Shown one piece after another: positions 43,057 through 53,178 of a stretch of 64,000 nt of DNA; position 1 is the first letter of the stretch, and each line of letters opens with the position of its first letter. Source of the stretch: Lachnospiraceae bacterium (GTDB taxonomy: Bacteria; Bacillota; Clostridia; Lachnospirales; Lachnospiraceae). The stretch is taken from NCBI GenBank assembly GCA_022652545.1, contig JALCRM010000003.1, positions 1-64,000 of the forward strand, given 5' to 3'. A program made the translations under genes and the position numbers. The notes beneath the pieces were generated by a model. It made no database searches. It was not told the origin of the DNA and worked only from the letters and a program-made list of their open reading frames with translations.

Positions 43057-45846
43057 TCACTCTGTTTCCTTTTTGTGGTGGAACAGGATCCTGCATTCGC
43101 GCTGCAGGGCATAGGGAGCGACCAGCTTCAGCTTGTCTTCGGCGCGGACCATACGGCTGGCATCGGGCAGGTCGCGCTGCAGGTGGATGGCATCGAATTC
43201 GCAGCGTGTCGTGCAGAGGCCGCAGCCGATACAGCGGTTTTCATCGACTGTCGTGGCGCCGCATTTCAGGCATCTGGACGTTTCCTTCTGCAGCTGCTCC
43301 TCCGAGAGCGGCAGACGCGGATCTTCAAAGCTGCGGCGCGCATCGCCGGCCTTCATGGCAGGAATCTGCCGTTTGGCTGTATCGTATTCGCCGATCTGAA
43401 CGGAGCTTTTATCGAGGGCGGTAAATTTACGGAGGTCACGGCCTATGGTGAGCGACTGTCCTTCATGCACATAGCGGTGCAGCGATTCCGTTGCCATTTT
43501 GCCGGCAGCGATGGCGTCGATGGCAAAACGGGGGCCGGTCAGAACGTCCCCGCCGACAAAGATATCGGGTTCGCCTGTCTGGAAGGTCACCGGATCTGCG
43601 ATTGCGGTACCGTTGCGGTTGGTCTGTACCTTCGTGCCGTCCAGCAGCTGTCCCCAGCGGATCGCCTGGCCGATGGAAAGCAGGACATGCGAGCAGGGCA
43701 CGGTGATCGTTTGGCTGTCGTCGTACTGAGGGGCAAAACGGCCCGAGGCATCCTTGACGGCGGTACACTTCCGGAAAACGATGCCGGTGACATGTCCGTT
43801 CTCCGTCAGGATCTCCCTGGGTCCCCAGCCGTTGCGGATCTCTATGCCTTCCTTTGCGGCATCCTCCGTTTCGTCAGCGGCAGCGGGCATCTCACTGCTG
43901 CTTTCAAGGCAGAGCAGGGAGACTTTTCCGTCCGTTGTGCGGAGCGCAGTACGAGCCACGTCGATGGCGACGTTACCGCCTCCGACCACAACAATGTCTC
44001 CCGGCAGCTTTATACTCTGATCCAGGGCAGCCCTGCGCAGGAAATCCACGCCGGTCTCCACGCCTTCCGCATCTTCGCCGGGCACACCCGTACGCCTTCC
44101 GTCCTGCGCGCCGATCGCAATGTAAAAAGCACGGTACCCTTCTTTTCTCAGTTCTGCGATGGAGACATCCTTTCCCACTTCTGTCCCGCACCGGAATTCC
44201 ACGCCCATTTTGCGCAGAATATCGATCTCGGCATTCAGGACATCTTTCTCGAGACGGAAATTCGGGATCCCGTTCAGCAGCATGCCGCCGGGTCGGGATT
44301 CTTTTTCAAAAACCGTGACCGGATAGCCTTTGGTGCGCAGATAATAGGCACAGCTCATACCGGCTGGCCCGGCGCCGATCACGGCGATCCGGATGTCATC
44401 CCACTGCCGGCCTTCGTCATTTTCACAGACCGGGATAAAAAGTTCCTTCCCGTCCAGTTCCTGTTCGGCAATGAATTTTTTGATCTCGTCGATGGCGATC
44501 GGCGTATCGACGGTGCCGCGCGTGCATTCCTCTTCGCAGCGGCGGTTGCAGATCGCGCCGCAGACCGCAGGAAACGGGTTGTCCTGCCGGATCAGGCGCA
44601 GCGCATCGCCGTATCTGCCCATTGCGGCCATCCGGATGTATCCCTGTACGGCAATATGTGCAGGGCAGGCTGTTTTGCAGGGACTTGTGCCGGTGTCGTA
44701 GCAGTTGATCTTTGCATCTTCACGATAGTTCGGATTCCAGTTTTCTTCTGTCCACTTTGTTTCGTCGGGCAGCAGAGTCTTCGGGTACTGTACCGGGCCG
44801 TTTACCGTACACAGCTTCTGGCCGAGCTTCGCAGCGCCCACCGGGCAGACTTCGACGCACTTGCCGCAGGCCGTGCATTTGTCCGCATCCACGTGCGCGC
44901 GGTATGCGGAGCGGGACATATTCGGGGTGTTGTACAGCTGCGATGTGCGCAGCGCGTTGCAGACGCCCGGCGCGCAGTTGCAGATCCCGATGATCTTGTC
45001 GTGGCCGTCGATGTTGGTGATCTGATGTACAAAGCCATGGCGTTCGGCGCGCTCCAGGATCTCCATCACCTCATCGTAGTTGATATAGCGGCCCTTTCCC
45101 GACGAGACGCAGTACTCCGCCATGTCGCCGACGCCGATACAGAAATCCCCTTCTATGTCGCCGTTTCCTTCTCCCCGCATACGCTGCTGACGCCGGCAGG
45201 AACATACCCCCGCAGAGTATTTGTCGTATTTGGAGAGCCAGTGTGAAAGGTGTTCGATATCAACGGACTCCTGCTGTGCTTCTATTGCTTTTTCAACCGG
45301 GATGACATGCATGCCGACGCCGGCTCCGCCGAGAGGAACCATCGGAGTGATACCCTCCAGGGGCATCTGCGTCATAAGATTGAAAAAGGTGGCGACCTGC
45401 GGATATTCCTTACAGAGCGTGTCATTCATCATCATGAACTCGGCGATCCCGGGAACGAAGATCGGTACGTCGTACTGCAGATGGCGGTCGGCATTTTCCC
45501 GGTTCGTCTCCAGGCAGCCGATCCAGCAGAGGCGGTCGCAGAGCTCTTTGGCGTGTGCTTCCGAGATGCTGTTTTTCTTCGCCAGTGCGGGAATGTCAAA
45601 ACAGACGCGCGTCCTGCCGAAAGAGAGCAGGAAACGCACCTGTTCCTTGTCGAGCACGGTATCCAGCATCCAGTACTCCGGATCGTCCGTCGTCATGCTG
45701 TGCGTGAGTTTGACCGCATACCTGTCCGTGATCATACAGCCGAGCTTTTTGAGCAGGGCTTCCTTTTCGGGATCGGACGCCTTGTACCCCGCAGGCTGTG
45801 CGTAATCCGCGGCGTTGGTCATTCTCCTCGTGACTTTCTTGCCCAT
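43057..45846 (-). CDS. Large iron-sulfur flavoprotein, GltD-like with extra ferredoxin domains
   Basis: 929 residues. Residues 1-330 are a helical domain with a cysteine cluster (AGVCSCRRQQRM, GICNCAPGVCNA). Next come a ferredoxin motif (CTACGKCVEVCP), a GltD-like iron-sulfur domain (CKTACPAHIAVQGYI, CGAICNRRCEEECTR), an FAD site (IAVIGAGPAGMSCA), an NAD(P) site (DIVVVGGGNVAIDVA) and a C-terminal ferredoxin motif (CIGCGLCTTRCEFDA). It should pass electrons between NAD(P)H and ferredoxin-like partners. The start at 45846 has AGGAGG upstream; the frame beyond it is not coding. It is followed directly by hypA. Confidence 0.87.
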   Translation of the reverse strand: MGKKVTRRMTNAADYAQPAGYKASDPEKEALLKKLGCMITDRYAVKLTHSMTTDDPEYWMLDTVLDKEQVRFLLSFGRTRVCFDIPALAKKNSISEAHAKELCDRLCWIGCLETNRENADRHLQYDVPIFVPGIAEFMMMNDTLCKEYPQVATFFNLMTQMPLEGITPMVPLGGAGVGMHVIPVEKAIEAQQESVDIEHLSHWLSKYDKYSAGVCSCRRQQRMRGEGNGDIEGDFCIGVGDMAEYCVSSGKGRYINYDEVMEILERAERHGFVHQITNIDGHDKIIGICNCAPGVCNALRTSQLYNTPNMSRSAYRAHVDADKCTACGKCVEVCPVGAAKLGQKLCTVNGPVQYPKTLLPDETKWTEENWNPNYREDAKINCYDTGTSPCKTACPAHIAVQGYIRMAAMGRYGDALRLIRQDNPFPAVCGAICNRRCEEECTRGTVDTPIAIDEIKKFIAEQELDGKELFIPVCENDEGRQWDDIRIAVIGAGPAGMSCAYYLRTKGYPVTVFEKESRPGGMLLNGIPNFRLEKDVLNAEIDILRKMGVEFRCGTEVGKDVSIAELRKEGYRAFYIAIGAQDGRRTGVPGEDAEGVETGVDFLRRAALDQSIKLPGDIVVVGGGNVAIDVARTALRTTDGKVSLLCLESSSEMPAAADETEDAAKEGIEIRNGWGPREILTENGHVTGIVFRKCTAVKDASGRFAPQYDDSQTITVPCSHVLLSIGQAIRWGQLLDGTKVQTNRNGTAIADPVTFQTGEPDIFVGGDVLTGPRFAIDAIAAGKMATESLHRYVHEGQSLTIGRDLRKFTALDKSSVQIGEYDTAKRQIPAMKAGDARRSFEDPRLPLSEEQLQKETSRCLKCGATTVDENRCIGCGLCTTRCEFDAIHLQRDLPDASRMVRAEDKLKLVAPYALQRECRILFHHKKETE

Positions 45847-45875
45847 GTTCTTTCCTCCTGCGGAGGGGTACCCCC

Positions 45876-48800
45876 TCATTTGTGCGGTTCCGTATTTACG
45901 GGCGGCAGATATTTCTGCAGAGTGTCGTGAAGTTTCCGGCTGTCGAGCGGTTTTGTCAGGTATGCGGTCATGCCGGCCTCCCGGCACTTGTCCACGGCAG
46001 CGGAATAGGCATCTGCCGTCATGGCAATGATCGCTACGCTGCCTGCATCGCTCCGCTTCAGTGCGCGGATCTTCCTGGTCGCTTCGTAGCCGTCCATGAC
46101 GGGCATCTGGATATCCATGAGGATCGCCGCATAAGTCCCTTCGGCAGCGTGTTCAAACATTTCGACCGCGGCCTGCCCGTTTTCGGCCACATCGCTGGTG
46201 AGGCCGTAACTGTCCGCGATCCTTGCGGAGATCTCGGCATTCAGCACATTGTCTTCGACGATGAGAATGTGGCCCTGCAGCTTTTCAGGTTCGGAAGCAG
46301 AGGCAGCGGCTGCATTGCGCGCGGCATTTGCGTATGCCGGATCCTGTGTGGCATCGGGGAAAACGAAGGTACAGCGTATGGAAGTGCCCTTGCCTGGCTC
46401 GCTGTTCACTTCGATCGTGCCGCCCATGAGGTCGACAAGCTTTTTTACGATCGGAAGGCCGAGACCTGTGCCGGTCATGCCCTTGGGGCGTGCAGGATTG
46501 TCGTACTCCTGGGAGAAAGGCTCAAACATGACCTTTTGGAAGGCGGGGCTCATGCCGATGCCGTTGTCGCTGATGAGGAAACCAAACCGGAATTTTCCGT
46601 CCGGCTGGTCCTCACTTTCGGAAACGTAGGTCACAGTGCCGCCCTGCGGGGTGAACTTGACGGCATTGGAGAGCAGGTTCAGCGTGATCTGGCGCAGGCG
46701 CGTCCTGTCTGCAACGATACAGCCCTTTGTGACCTGTCTGCGCTCGATCGAGAAGTGTATCCCCTTAGCCTGGCACATGGGGACCAGGACATTCCGGATA
46801 TCTGTCGTATACTCATCGAACGGGTAAGGCTCCGGGATCAGCTCGATCTTGCCGCTGTCGATCTTGGAGATGTCGAGAACATCGTTGACAAGGCTGAGCA
46901 GGAAAGCGTTGGCGGACCGTATCTTGTCCAGGTCCTCTTCGAGTTTGGCGCGGTCGTTCAGGTCGGCAATGGCAAAGTCGGTCATGCTCATGCTGATGCC
47001 GATGGGTGTGCGGATATCGTGGCTGATGCGGGACAGGAATTCAGTCTTGGCGCGGTTTGCCGCTTCTGCTTCGTGCAGCGCCTCCCGGAGCCGTGCCACC
47101 TGCTGCTGCTCCTGGATGTATGTGGAAGTCGTGTCCTGCCGGATGAACAGAATGAAATCGTGTGTGTCATCCAGCCAGCGGCAGCGCGTCAGCTTGTGCC
47201 TGTCGGTACCGTCCTTGTCGTGCAGGCTGTAGGAGTATTCATAGATATTCTGTTTCTGCAGCGCCTGTGTGACTTTTTCAAAACACAGCGCGGAAAGGAA
47301 CTGTTCGCGGTCGGCCGGATCCGGGATCAGGCGCAGCGATTCTTCGAGAACGTGTTCGTAATTGGACCTGGTCCCGATATTCCGGAATTCAGGGTGATTC
47401 CGCATACTGAGAAAATGGACGCTGCGGTTCCGGAGCTCCAGCAGGAAAGAAAAGTCGTAATCTTCGTCGGAGATCAGGCGCAGGACCTGTTCGCGCACCA
47501 CGGCGTGGTGGGTGTCCACGATGCTGGCTACCGCTTCGATATCTCCGTTCCGGGGATTCTTTTCCATGTAGCAGTAAACGGCAGCCCAGCGGACTTCATC
47601 CGTGAAACTGTTCAGATAGCGGAAAACGCAGGACACATCGTGCTGCCCTTTCTGATAATCTTCCAGCAACTTCGCGGTCGCAAGTTCTCCGGCACACGTC
47701 CTGCGGTCGCTCTCATTGCAGACGATGGACAGGATACCCCGGAAGAATTCTTCGACAGTGGAAGCGGAAGCGAGAGAGGTAAAAACGGGTGTATAGCCCT
47801 GGCCGGCCGCAAATACGCCTGTCGTCAGGTCCATGTGGAAAATGGCCAGCGTGTTCGGATTGACCGAGGAATACTCACGGATCCGGCGGTCGAATTCGTC
47901 TTCCTGGTGCTTCTGCTCAGTGGCGTCGGAGAACAGTGCATAGGCAAGCTTTGTGCCGTCGGGCTGCGCTACGGCCCGGGCGGTGACACGCACCCAGCGG
48001 AAGTGCCGGCCGTCTGCGGCCAGAGTACGGTAGGTAAAGGAACTTTCGCCCTTGTCCGAGAACAGCTGGTGCAGCGCACTCCGTATGCCGGGCAGATCCT
48101 CCCGGACGGCACGCTGTTCGAGAGAATCTCCCACAGCTTTGTTAAGGAGCGACTTCCTGTCTGTCATGAGCAGCCGGCACAGATTGTCGTTGACCATGAG
48201 GATGGTGAGCCGGCTCCCGTCTTTCTTGAAAAGCAGGAGGCCTGCAGGTATGTTTTTCAGCGTCTCCTCCAGGGCATCTGCGCGCTCCAGCTTCAGCAGG
48301 GTCTCCTCCTGCTCTGTGGCGTCCGACTGCAGGTACACGATGACATCGCGGTTTTCATCCAGATAAAAGATATCGTTCCGGATCCGGCAGCTTTCACGGC
48401 CGGGAAGGCGTGAACGGACACTGCGGGAAGTGTAATAAACGGAGTAACGGTCAGCGTGCTTCAGCATTTCGACAGCGTGCGGGGGGCAGCACTCGGTGCG
48501 CGCGGTCCAGTATTCGCCGGGGTTCAGGGCGCTGCTGATATCGTTTTCAAGGGCTTCGGAGAAACCGATCTCGCGGAAGGCGCTGCCTTCCTGCCTGCGG
48601 TAGTACTTATCCGTAGCAAGATCATAGTAGGAAACGGAAATGTAGTCGAGCGTCAGGATACGGCCGGAGATCCTGCGGAAGACCACTTCGTCATTGATAT
48701 CCGAAGCATACAGGAAGGCGAGCGTGTTGCCGTTCCGCGGATCGGGGAGCAGTTCGGCATGCAGGGATACCCAGGTGAGCCGGGCATTGTCATCGATGCG

Positions 48801-49913
48801 GAATTCCATGTCGGTCTGGCGCTGGCCGTTTGCGAAGAGGGAGAGCAGGCCTGCCCGTGAAAAAGTCCGGATATACTGCCGGCGCTGTTCCGGGCCGGGT
48901 ATCTTTTTGGCGGTATGGAGCAGCAGGCGCAGGGAGTCCTCTTCCTGCGCGCCGATTTCCGGATCGTCCGCCAGTGCTTCCTCGCGGATGCTGTGCAGGG
49001 AGCGCTCGGAGAGATCCGATGTCAGGATACCGGCGCAGTCGATCACTTTGTCGCGCGTAAGGTCATAGCAGGCCGCGGCAGTCCTGCTGTTGTCCCGGAA
49101 AGCATCCAGACGGAGCCTTTCACGGTCATAGGCTTTCTGTGTGTCTATGAGTTTCGTGATGTTCATGACTGTTCCGGCGGCGTATGCCTCTGATGTACCG
49201 TCGGCAAGTACCGTCTGCAGATGGATACGGTACCATCCGGGAGTATCCTGGGGCTGCAGGAGTACGTTGCATTCGGCTTCCTCTGCGCCGCCGTCGATGC
49301 TCTGCAGGAGACCCCGGCATTTGTGTTCATCTTCTTCTGAGATATGCGCGGCACGCAGGAGACTCCGGGGGGAGTCGGGTGCCAGAGACAGAGCCTGCAG
49401 GTTTTCCGGAAGAGAGAAGAATTTGAAACCGTGCGTGTGCGGATAATAGAGAAAATGGCACGTTTCCGAGTAATTCAGGACATCGCGGAAAAGCATGCTG
49501 TCTGTCTGCAGCCTGTCGCGCGTGCGTACCAGTTCGTCTATGTCGGAAAAGGATGTGTAAAACCGTTCGGTCTGTGAATTTACGGAAAAGTGATTGGCGT
49601 GGACGGAGAGCCAGCGGTACTGTCCGTGTCCGTCGAGGATACGGAAACGGCATTCGGCTTCCCGGTTTTCCTGTACAGAGGCGTGCGCTTCCGCAAGAAG
49701 GACCGGCAGATCGTCGGGACAGACGGCACCCACGGCACCTGTGCCCGCATATGCTTTCCGAAGTTCGCGCCGGGTGTCCAGCAGCTGATAGTACCCGTCG
49801 TTGAGGTATTCCGTACGGATCTCACTGCCGGCAAAGTCAAAGATGCCGACCCCGGAAGGGATCAGGCTGAGCAGTGCCCTTTGTGCTATCGCACCGTTGT
49901 ACTTTTCGCTCAT
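45876..49913 (-). CDS. Very large PAS-rich hybrid sensor histidine kinase
   Basis: 1345 residues, no membrane segment seen. Several PAS-type modules fill residues 1-930 (for example GHGQYRWLSVHANHF and AADGRHFRWVRVTARAV, typical PAS/PAC ends). HisKA follows (FLSRISHDIRTPIGISMSM), then HATPase (LLSNAVKFTPQGG, DNGIGMSPAF, GTGLGLPIVKKLV) and one receiver (ILIVEDNVLN, LMDIQMPVMDG) over the last 130 residues. GGAG precedes the ATG at 49913. It is divergent from the GGDEF-EAL gene at 50143, which suggests linked signalling. Confidence 0.92.
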   Translation of the reverse strand: MSEKYNGAIAQRALLSLIPSGVGIFDFAGSEIRTEYLNDGYYQLLDTRRELRKAYAGTGAVGAVCPDDLPVLLAEAHASVQENREAECRFRILDGHGQYRWLSVHANHFSVNSQTERFYTSFSDIDELVRTRDRLQTDSMLFRDVLNYSETCHFLYYPHTHGFKFFSLPENLQALSLAPDSPRSLLRAAHISEEDEHKCRGLLQSIDGGAEEAECNVLLQPQDTPGWYRIHLQTVLADGTSEAYAAGTVMNITKLIDTQKAYDRERLRLDAFRDNSRTAAACYDLTRDKVIDCAGILTSDLSERSLHSIREEALADDPEIGAQEEDSLRLLLHTAKKIPGPEQRRQYIRTFSRAGLLSLFANGQRQTDMEFRIDDNARLTWVSLHAELLPDPRNGNTLAFLYASDINDEVVFRRISGRILTLDYISVSYYDLATDKYYRRQEGSAFREIGFSEALENDISSALNPGEYWTARTECCPPHAVEMLKHADRYSVYYTSRSVRSRLPGRESCRIRNDIFYLDENRDVIVYLQSDATEQEETLLKLERADALEETLKNIPAGLLLFKKDGSRLTILMVNDNLCRLLMTDRKSLLNKAVGDSLEQRAVREDLPGIRSALHQLFSDKGESSFTYRTLAADGRHFRWVRVTARAVAQPDGTKLAYALFSDATEQKHQEDEFDRRIREYSSVNPNTLAIFHMDLTTGVFAAGQGYTPVFTSLASASTVEEFFRGILSIVCNESDRRTCAGELATAKLLEDYQKGQHDVSCVFRYLNSFTDEVRWAAVYCYMEKNPRNGDIEAVASIVDTHHAVVREQVLRLISDEDYDFSFLLELRNRSVHFLSMRNHPEFRNIGTRSNYEHVLEESLRLIPDPADREQFLSALCFEKVTQALQKQNIYEYSYSLHDKDGTDRHKLTRCRWLDDTHDFILFIRQDTTSTYIQEQQQVARLREALHEAEAANRAKTEFLSRISHDIRTPIGISMSMTDFAIADLNDRAKLEEDLDKIRSANAFLLSLVNDVLDISKIDSGKIELIPEPYPFDEYTTDIRNVLVPMCQAKGIHFSIERRQVTKGCIVADRTRLRQITLNLLSNAVKFTPQGGTVTYVSESEDQPDGKFRFGFLISDNGIGMSPAFQKVMFEPFSQEYDNPARPKGMTGTGLGLPIVKKLVDLMGGTIEVNSEPGKGTSIRCTFVFPDATQDPAYANAARNAAAASASEPEKLQGHILIVEDNVLNAEISARIADSYGLTSDVAENGQAAVEMFEHAAEGTYAAILMDIQMPVMDGYEATRKIRALKRSDAGSVAIIAMTADAYSAAVDKCREAGMTAYLTKPLDSRKLHDTLQKYLPPVNTEPHK

Positions 49914-50142
49914 GTTCAGTTTCTCCGTAAAGCAGGCCGTCACCGGAACAGTATAAAATATAAATATATTATAACAGGAAATGCGGGACAATAGCCGCAC
50001 GGAAAGAATATCCGGATACATGTAGTAAATAAAAGGATAATGTATACAACGAAATCACTGTGTTTCTATATTTGTCAGGATGTAATATAATTATTTCACA
50101 GACAGTGGAACTTGCAGAGATCACAGGCCGGAAGGACAGCAG
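49914..50142. promoter_or_regulatory. Divergent promoter region, hybrid kinase and GGDEF-EAL gene
   Basis: A 229-bp A+T-rich gap between divergent genes with several TATAAT-like words on both strands (near 49950-49980 and 50085-50095). No convincing -35 partner, operator or riboswitch was recognised. Confidence 0.35.
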
Positions 50143-51873
50143 ATGGCAGAAACATCGAACACTGTAGATGAACAATATGCACAGGTCTTTCACGTTTCCG
50201 CGCAGCAGCTTTTTGAAAGTCTGGCTGCCAGCAATCCGGGTGTATTCTTTTTTGCAGCGGATATGAGGAAGGATATGGCCGTGTGGTCCCGGACCGCAGT
50301 CGAATATCTCGGCCTCAGGAGCAGTGTCCTGTCTCCCGCAGGCGCGGTCTGGCGGACGCTGATCCACGCGGATGATCTGCAGGTATTCGACCGGAGCATG
50401 GACGACATGGCGGCGCACGTCACCTGTCTGCATAACTGTGAGTACCGCATGAAAAATGCCAAGGGCGAGTATGTATGGGTCAACTGCCGCGGGCATATGT
50501 CCTATGAGGAAGACGGTTCTCCGAGCTTTTTTGCCGGTTTTGTCACACTCATGGGCAGACGCAGCAAGATCGATGCAGCTACGGACCTCTGGACGATCTA
50601 CGAGTTTCAGATCGATATGCAGCAGAAACTGGAGGCCGGTAAAAGCGGCATTGTCATGCTGATCAGCATAGACCATTTCCGCACGGTGAACGACCAGTTC
50701 GGCTACCAGTTCGGCGACAAGGTGCTTCATCATATCGGGCAGCTGCTGCTGGCCCTGCGTGGGAAATCCACCACGGTATACCGGATGGACGGCGCGGATT
50801 TCGGCGTCATTCTGGAAGAAGCACAGAAGGAAGACGCCGAGCGCTTTGAAAAACGCCTGAGCGGGCTGCTCGGCGATTTTGAGCAGGACGGGATCGCGCT
50901 GCCGCTCACCTGTACGACAGTGGCGACGTGCTATCCGAAAGACGGTACGATCGCCGACCAGATCCATAATAACCTTTACTATGCTCTTCTGCAGGCAAAA
51001 CAGGACCAGGTCGACGGGGTCGTTTTCTATAACCGTGAGATCTATATGAAGATAACGTACCGTGCGCGGCTTCAGTCGGCACTGCATACTTCCGTATCCA
51101 AAAAGTGCCGCGGGTTTTCCCTCGTTTACCAGCCGATCGTGGATGCACAGACCGGCGAGTGCCTGTTTGCCGAAGCGCTGCTGCGCTGGAAAAATGACGA
51201 TTATCCGAAGATCATGCCGTCGGAGTTCATCCCGATCCTGGAGGAGACCGGCTTCATACTGCCGGTCGGCAGGTATGTCATCACCACAGCCCTTACCACG
51301 CTGGCAGCCTGGAAACGGCAGCCGGGCGGAAAGCGCCTCAGGAACATCAATGTCAATATATCACTGAAACAGCTGCAGGATCCGTCCACACTCGGCTTCA
51401 TTCTTTTTGAGATGGATGAGCTGATGCTGCCGCATGATTCGCTCGTACTGGAACTGACGGAAAGCTGCCATGGCTGTAAAGGACTTGCAAAGATCCTCGA
51501 AGGCTACCGCAGCAACGGGATACGCATCGCACTGGGCAATTTCGGCACCGGCTTCGAGACCCTGGCCGATCTCGGCAATATGCCGGCGGATGTGATCAAG
51601 ATCTACCGGACGATGGCGGAAAGCGTGGAAGAGAGCCGGTGCAGCAACCTGCTTTTCCAGATGATCATCGAATACTGCAGCCGCGCGGACATTTCGACCT
51701 GTGCGGAAGGCGTCGAAAACAGAGAAATGCTCGACAGTATCCGCAAGGCAGGTGCAGATTATGTGCAGGGCTATTATTTTGACAAGCCGCTTACCGCGGA
51801 AGAATTCGAGAAGAAATATATCGATGCAGAGCCTGCGGCCGTAGCTTCAAAGGCGGGTGCGGTACAGCAGTAA
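50143..51873 (+). CDS. PAS-GGDEF-EAL protein with both catalytic motifs degenerate
   Basis: 576 residues. A PAS domain (about 25-140) is followed by a GGDEF domain whose signature reads RMDGADFGV in place of GGDEF, and an EAL domain. The EAL keeps AEALLRW, NVNISL, ELTES and AEGVEN, but the metal-binding DDFGTG reads GNFGTG and KIDR reads KIYR. Both activities are therefore probably lost; it may bind cyclic-di-GMP or a partner. It is divergent from a hybrid kinase and convergent with an EamA transporter. Confidence 0.88.
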   Translation: MAETSNTVDEQYAQVFHVSAQQLFESLAASNPGVFFFAADMRKDMAVWSRTAVEYLGLRSSVLSPAGAVWRTLIHADDLQVFDRSMDDMAAHVTCLHNCEYRMKNAKGEYVWVNCRGHMSYEEDGSPSFFAGFVTLMGRRSKIDAATDLWTIYEFQIDMQQKLEAGKSGIVMLISIDHFRTVNDQFGYQFGDKVLHHIGQLLLALRGKSTTVYRMDGADFGVILEEAQKEDAERFEKRLSGLLGDFEQDGIALPLTCTTVATCYPKDGTIADQIHNNLYYALLQAKQDQVDGVVFYNREIYMKITYRARLQSALHTSVSKKCRGFSLVYQPIVDAQTGECLFAEALLRWKNDDYPKIMPSEFIPILEETGFILPVGRYVITTALTTLAAWKRQPGGKRLRNINVNISLKQLQDPSTLGFILFEMDELMLPHDSLVLELTESCHGCKGLAKILEGYRSNGIRIALGNFGTGFETLADLGNMPADVIKIYRTMAESVEESRCSNLLFQMIIEYCSRADISTCAEGVENREMLDSIRKAGADYVQGYYFDKPLTAEEFEKKYIDAEPAAVASKAGAVQQ

Positions 51874-51907
51874 GTACATGTCTGCGTCATGTTTTTCGTG
51901 ATCTCTG

Positions 51908-52777
51908 TCAGACGTCCCTTTCCTCTGAGGAAGCGGTGAAGAGCAGGGAAACCGCTATGGCAGCGCAGCCTGCAAGGGCTGCTGCCGAGAGCGTATCCCG
52001 GTACAGCGCACCGCTGACCAGCATACTCGTGACAGGCTCCAGCATATTGATAAAGGAAACATCTCCGGCGCCGATCCGGCGTATGCCGGTATGGAGCAGA
52101 ACCGTGGCGGCGCAGAACATCGCACCGACAAGCAGACACCAGAACCAGCTCTGACCGGTGGCAGGAAGAACGATTTTTTCGTGCAGGCAGAGGGGACGGT
52201 ACAGGACAGCCGGCAGAGCGGAGACGGCGGAAAAGGCACTTGTGAAAAATGCCCGTACGCCGGGATCGAGGCGGCCGGCCGATGTTTTTTCACTGGCGAT
52301 CATGTAAAAGGCGTAGGCTGCGGCGGACATTGCGGCCACGGCCACACCGGAACGGCTGCTTCCGGAGAAACTGCCGGCCATGAGGAACAGACCGAGAACC
52401 GACAGCACGATCCCCGCGGCTCTGCGCAGGCGGATGCGCTGACCGAAGAAAACAGCCATGGCAGCACAGACGAGCGACGGATACAGGAAATGGACCATCG
52501 TGGTCGGGCCGACAGGCATCAGCGTGTAGGCCAGATTCAGAAGCCAGTCGGTCAGGAAGAGACTCACACCGATCCAGAACAGATCCAGCAGCTGCCGTTT
52601 CGTGACGGCCAGTGACTTATGCGCAGCCAGACAGACGGCCAGCGTAAAAGCTGCCGAAAAACTGTTGCAGATCAGGACCAGAACGAGCGGCGACACGCCG
52701 TCGAGGAGAACCAGTTTCTGTATAGAGGGAATGACACCAAACAGGACAGAAGCGATCAGTACAATAACAAAACTCAT
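51908..52777 (-). CDS. EamA-family (DMT superfamily) transporter
   Basis: 289 residues with ten predicted membrane segments in two EamA repeats (first IASVLFGVIPSIQKLVLLDGVSPLVLV; second about 145-285 with INMLEPVTSMLVSGALYRDTLS). Probable metabolite exporter; substrate unknown. A single gene convergent with the GGDEF-EAL gene. Confidence 0.88.
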   Translation of the reverse strand: MSFVIVLIASVLFGVIPSIQKLVLLDGVSPLVLVLICNSFSAAFTLAVCLAAHKSLAVTKRQLLDLFWIGVSLFLTDWLLNLAYTLMPVGPTTMVHFLYPSLVCAAMAVFFGQRIRLRRAAGIVLSVLGLFLMAGSFSGSSRSGVAVAAMSAAAYAFYMIASEKTSAGRLDPGVRAFFTSAFSAVSALPAVLYRPLCLHEKIVLPATGQSWFWCLLVGAMFCAATVLLHTGIRRIGAGDVSFINMLEPVTSMLVSGALYRDTLSAAALAGCAAIAVSLLFTASSEERDV

Positions 52778-52902
52778 CTACGTAGGGCACTTTTCTGCGG
52801 AACAGATCTTTCACGCACAGTCGATTATAGCCGAAAAAAGGCACTTTTTCAAGCACAGGCAAAATAACGGGCGGTTCTGCCGCCCGGCGGGAGGCACCGG
52901 CA

Positions 52903-53169
52903 ATGGCATTCTGGAATGAGAGCACGGTCTATCGGAGCAGTGATGAAGCGGCCTGCAGGAAGTATGGCGAAGCACTGCAGGCGGCAGGCATCCGGGTACG
53001 GATATGGTCATCGGAAGAAGTGCCTGTCAGCGGGTGCTGTTCGAATATCGACATGCGCAAGGTAATACGCGGGACGAACAGACTGAACAGGCTCTATGCC
53101 ATCGATGTTCCGAATGCGGATGCGGAGAAGGCACGTACGATCCTGGGCCCCGCAGCTCTCCGCCTGTAG
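52903..53169 (+). CDS. Small DUF2007-like protein
   Basis: 88 residues. Begins with a short strand-helix unit (VYRSSDEAACRKYGEALQAAGIRVRIW) and ends VPNADAEKARTILG, the pattern of small DUF2007-type proteins thought to bind ligands or signals. GGGAGG lies eight bases before the ATG. It converges on the gene at 53179-54282 with nine bases between. Confidence 0.65.
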   Translation: MAFWNESTVYRSSDEAACRKYGEALQAAGIRVRIWSSEEVPVSGCCSNIDMRKVIRGTNRLNRLYAIDVPNADAEKARTILGPAALRL

Positions 53170-53178
53170 CGCGGAACA

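Noticed and set aside
42608..43114. 168-codon plus-strand open frame after the island
   Set aside because: It is antisense to hypA and out of frame with the SGNH remnant.
45882..48413. 843-codon plus-strand open frame
   Set aside because: Antisense to the receiver, ATPase and PAS regions of the large hybrid kinase, which carry all the expected motifs.
49340..49994. Group of short plus-strand frames
   Set aside because: Antisense to the N-terminal PAS region of the hybrid kinase, with no start signals.
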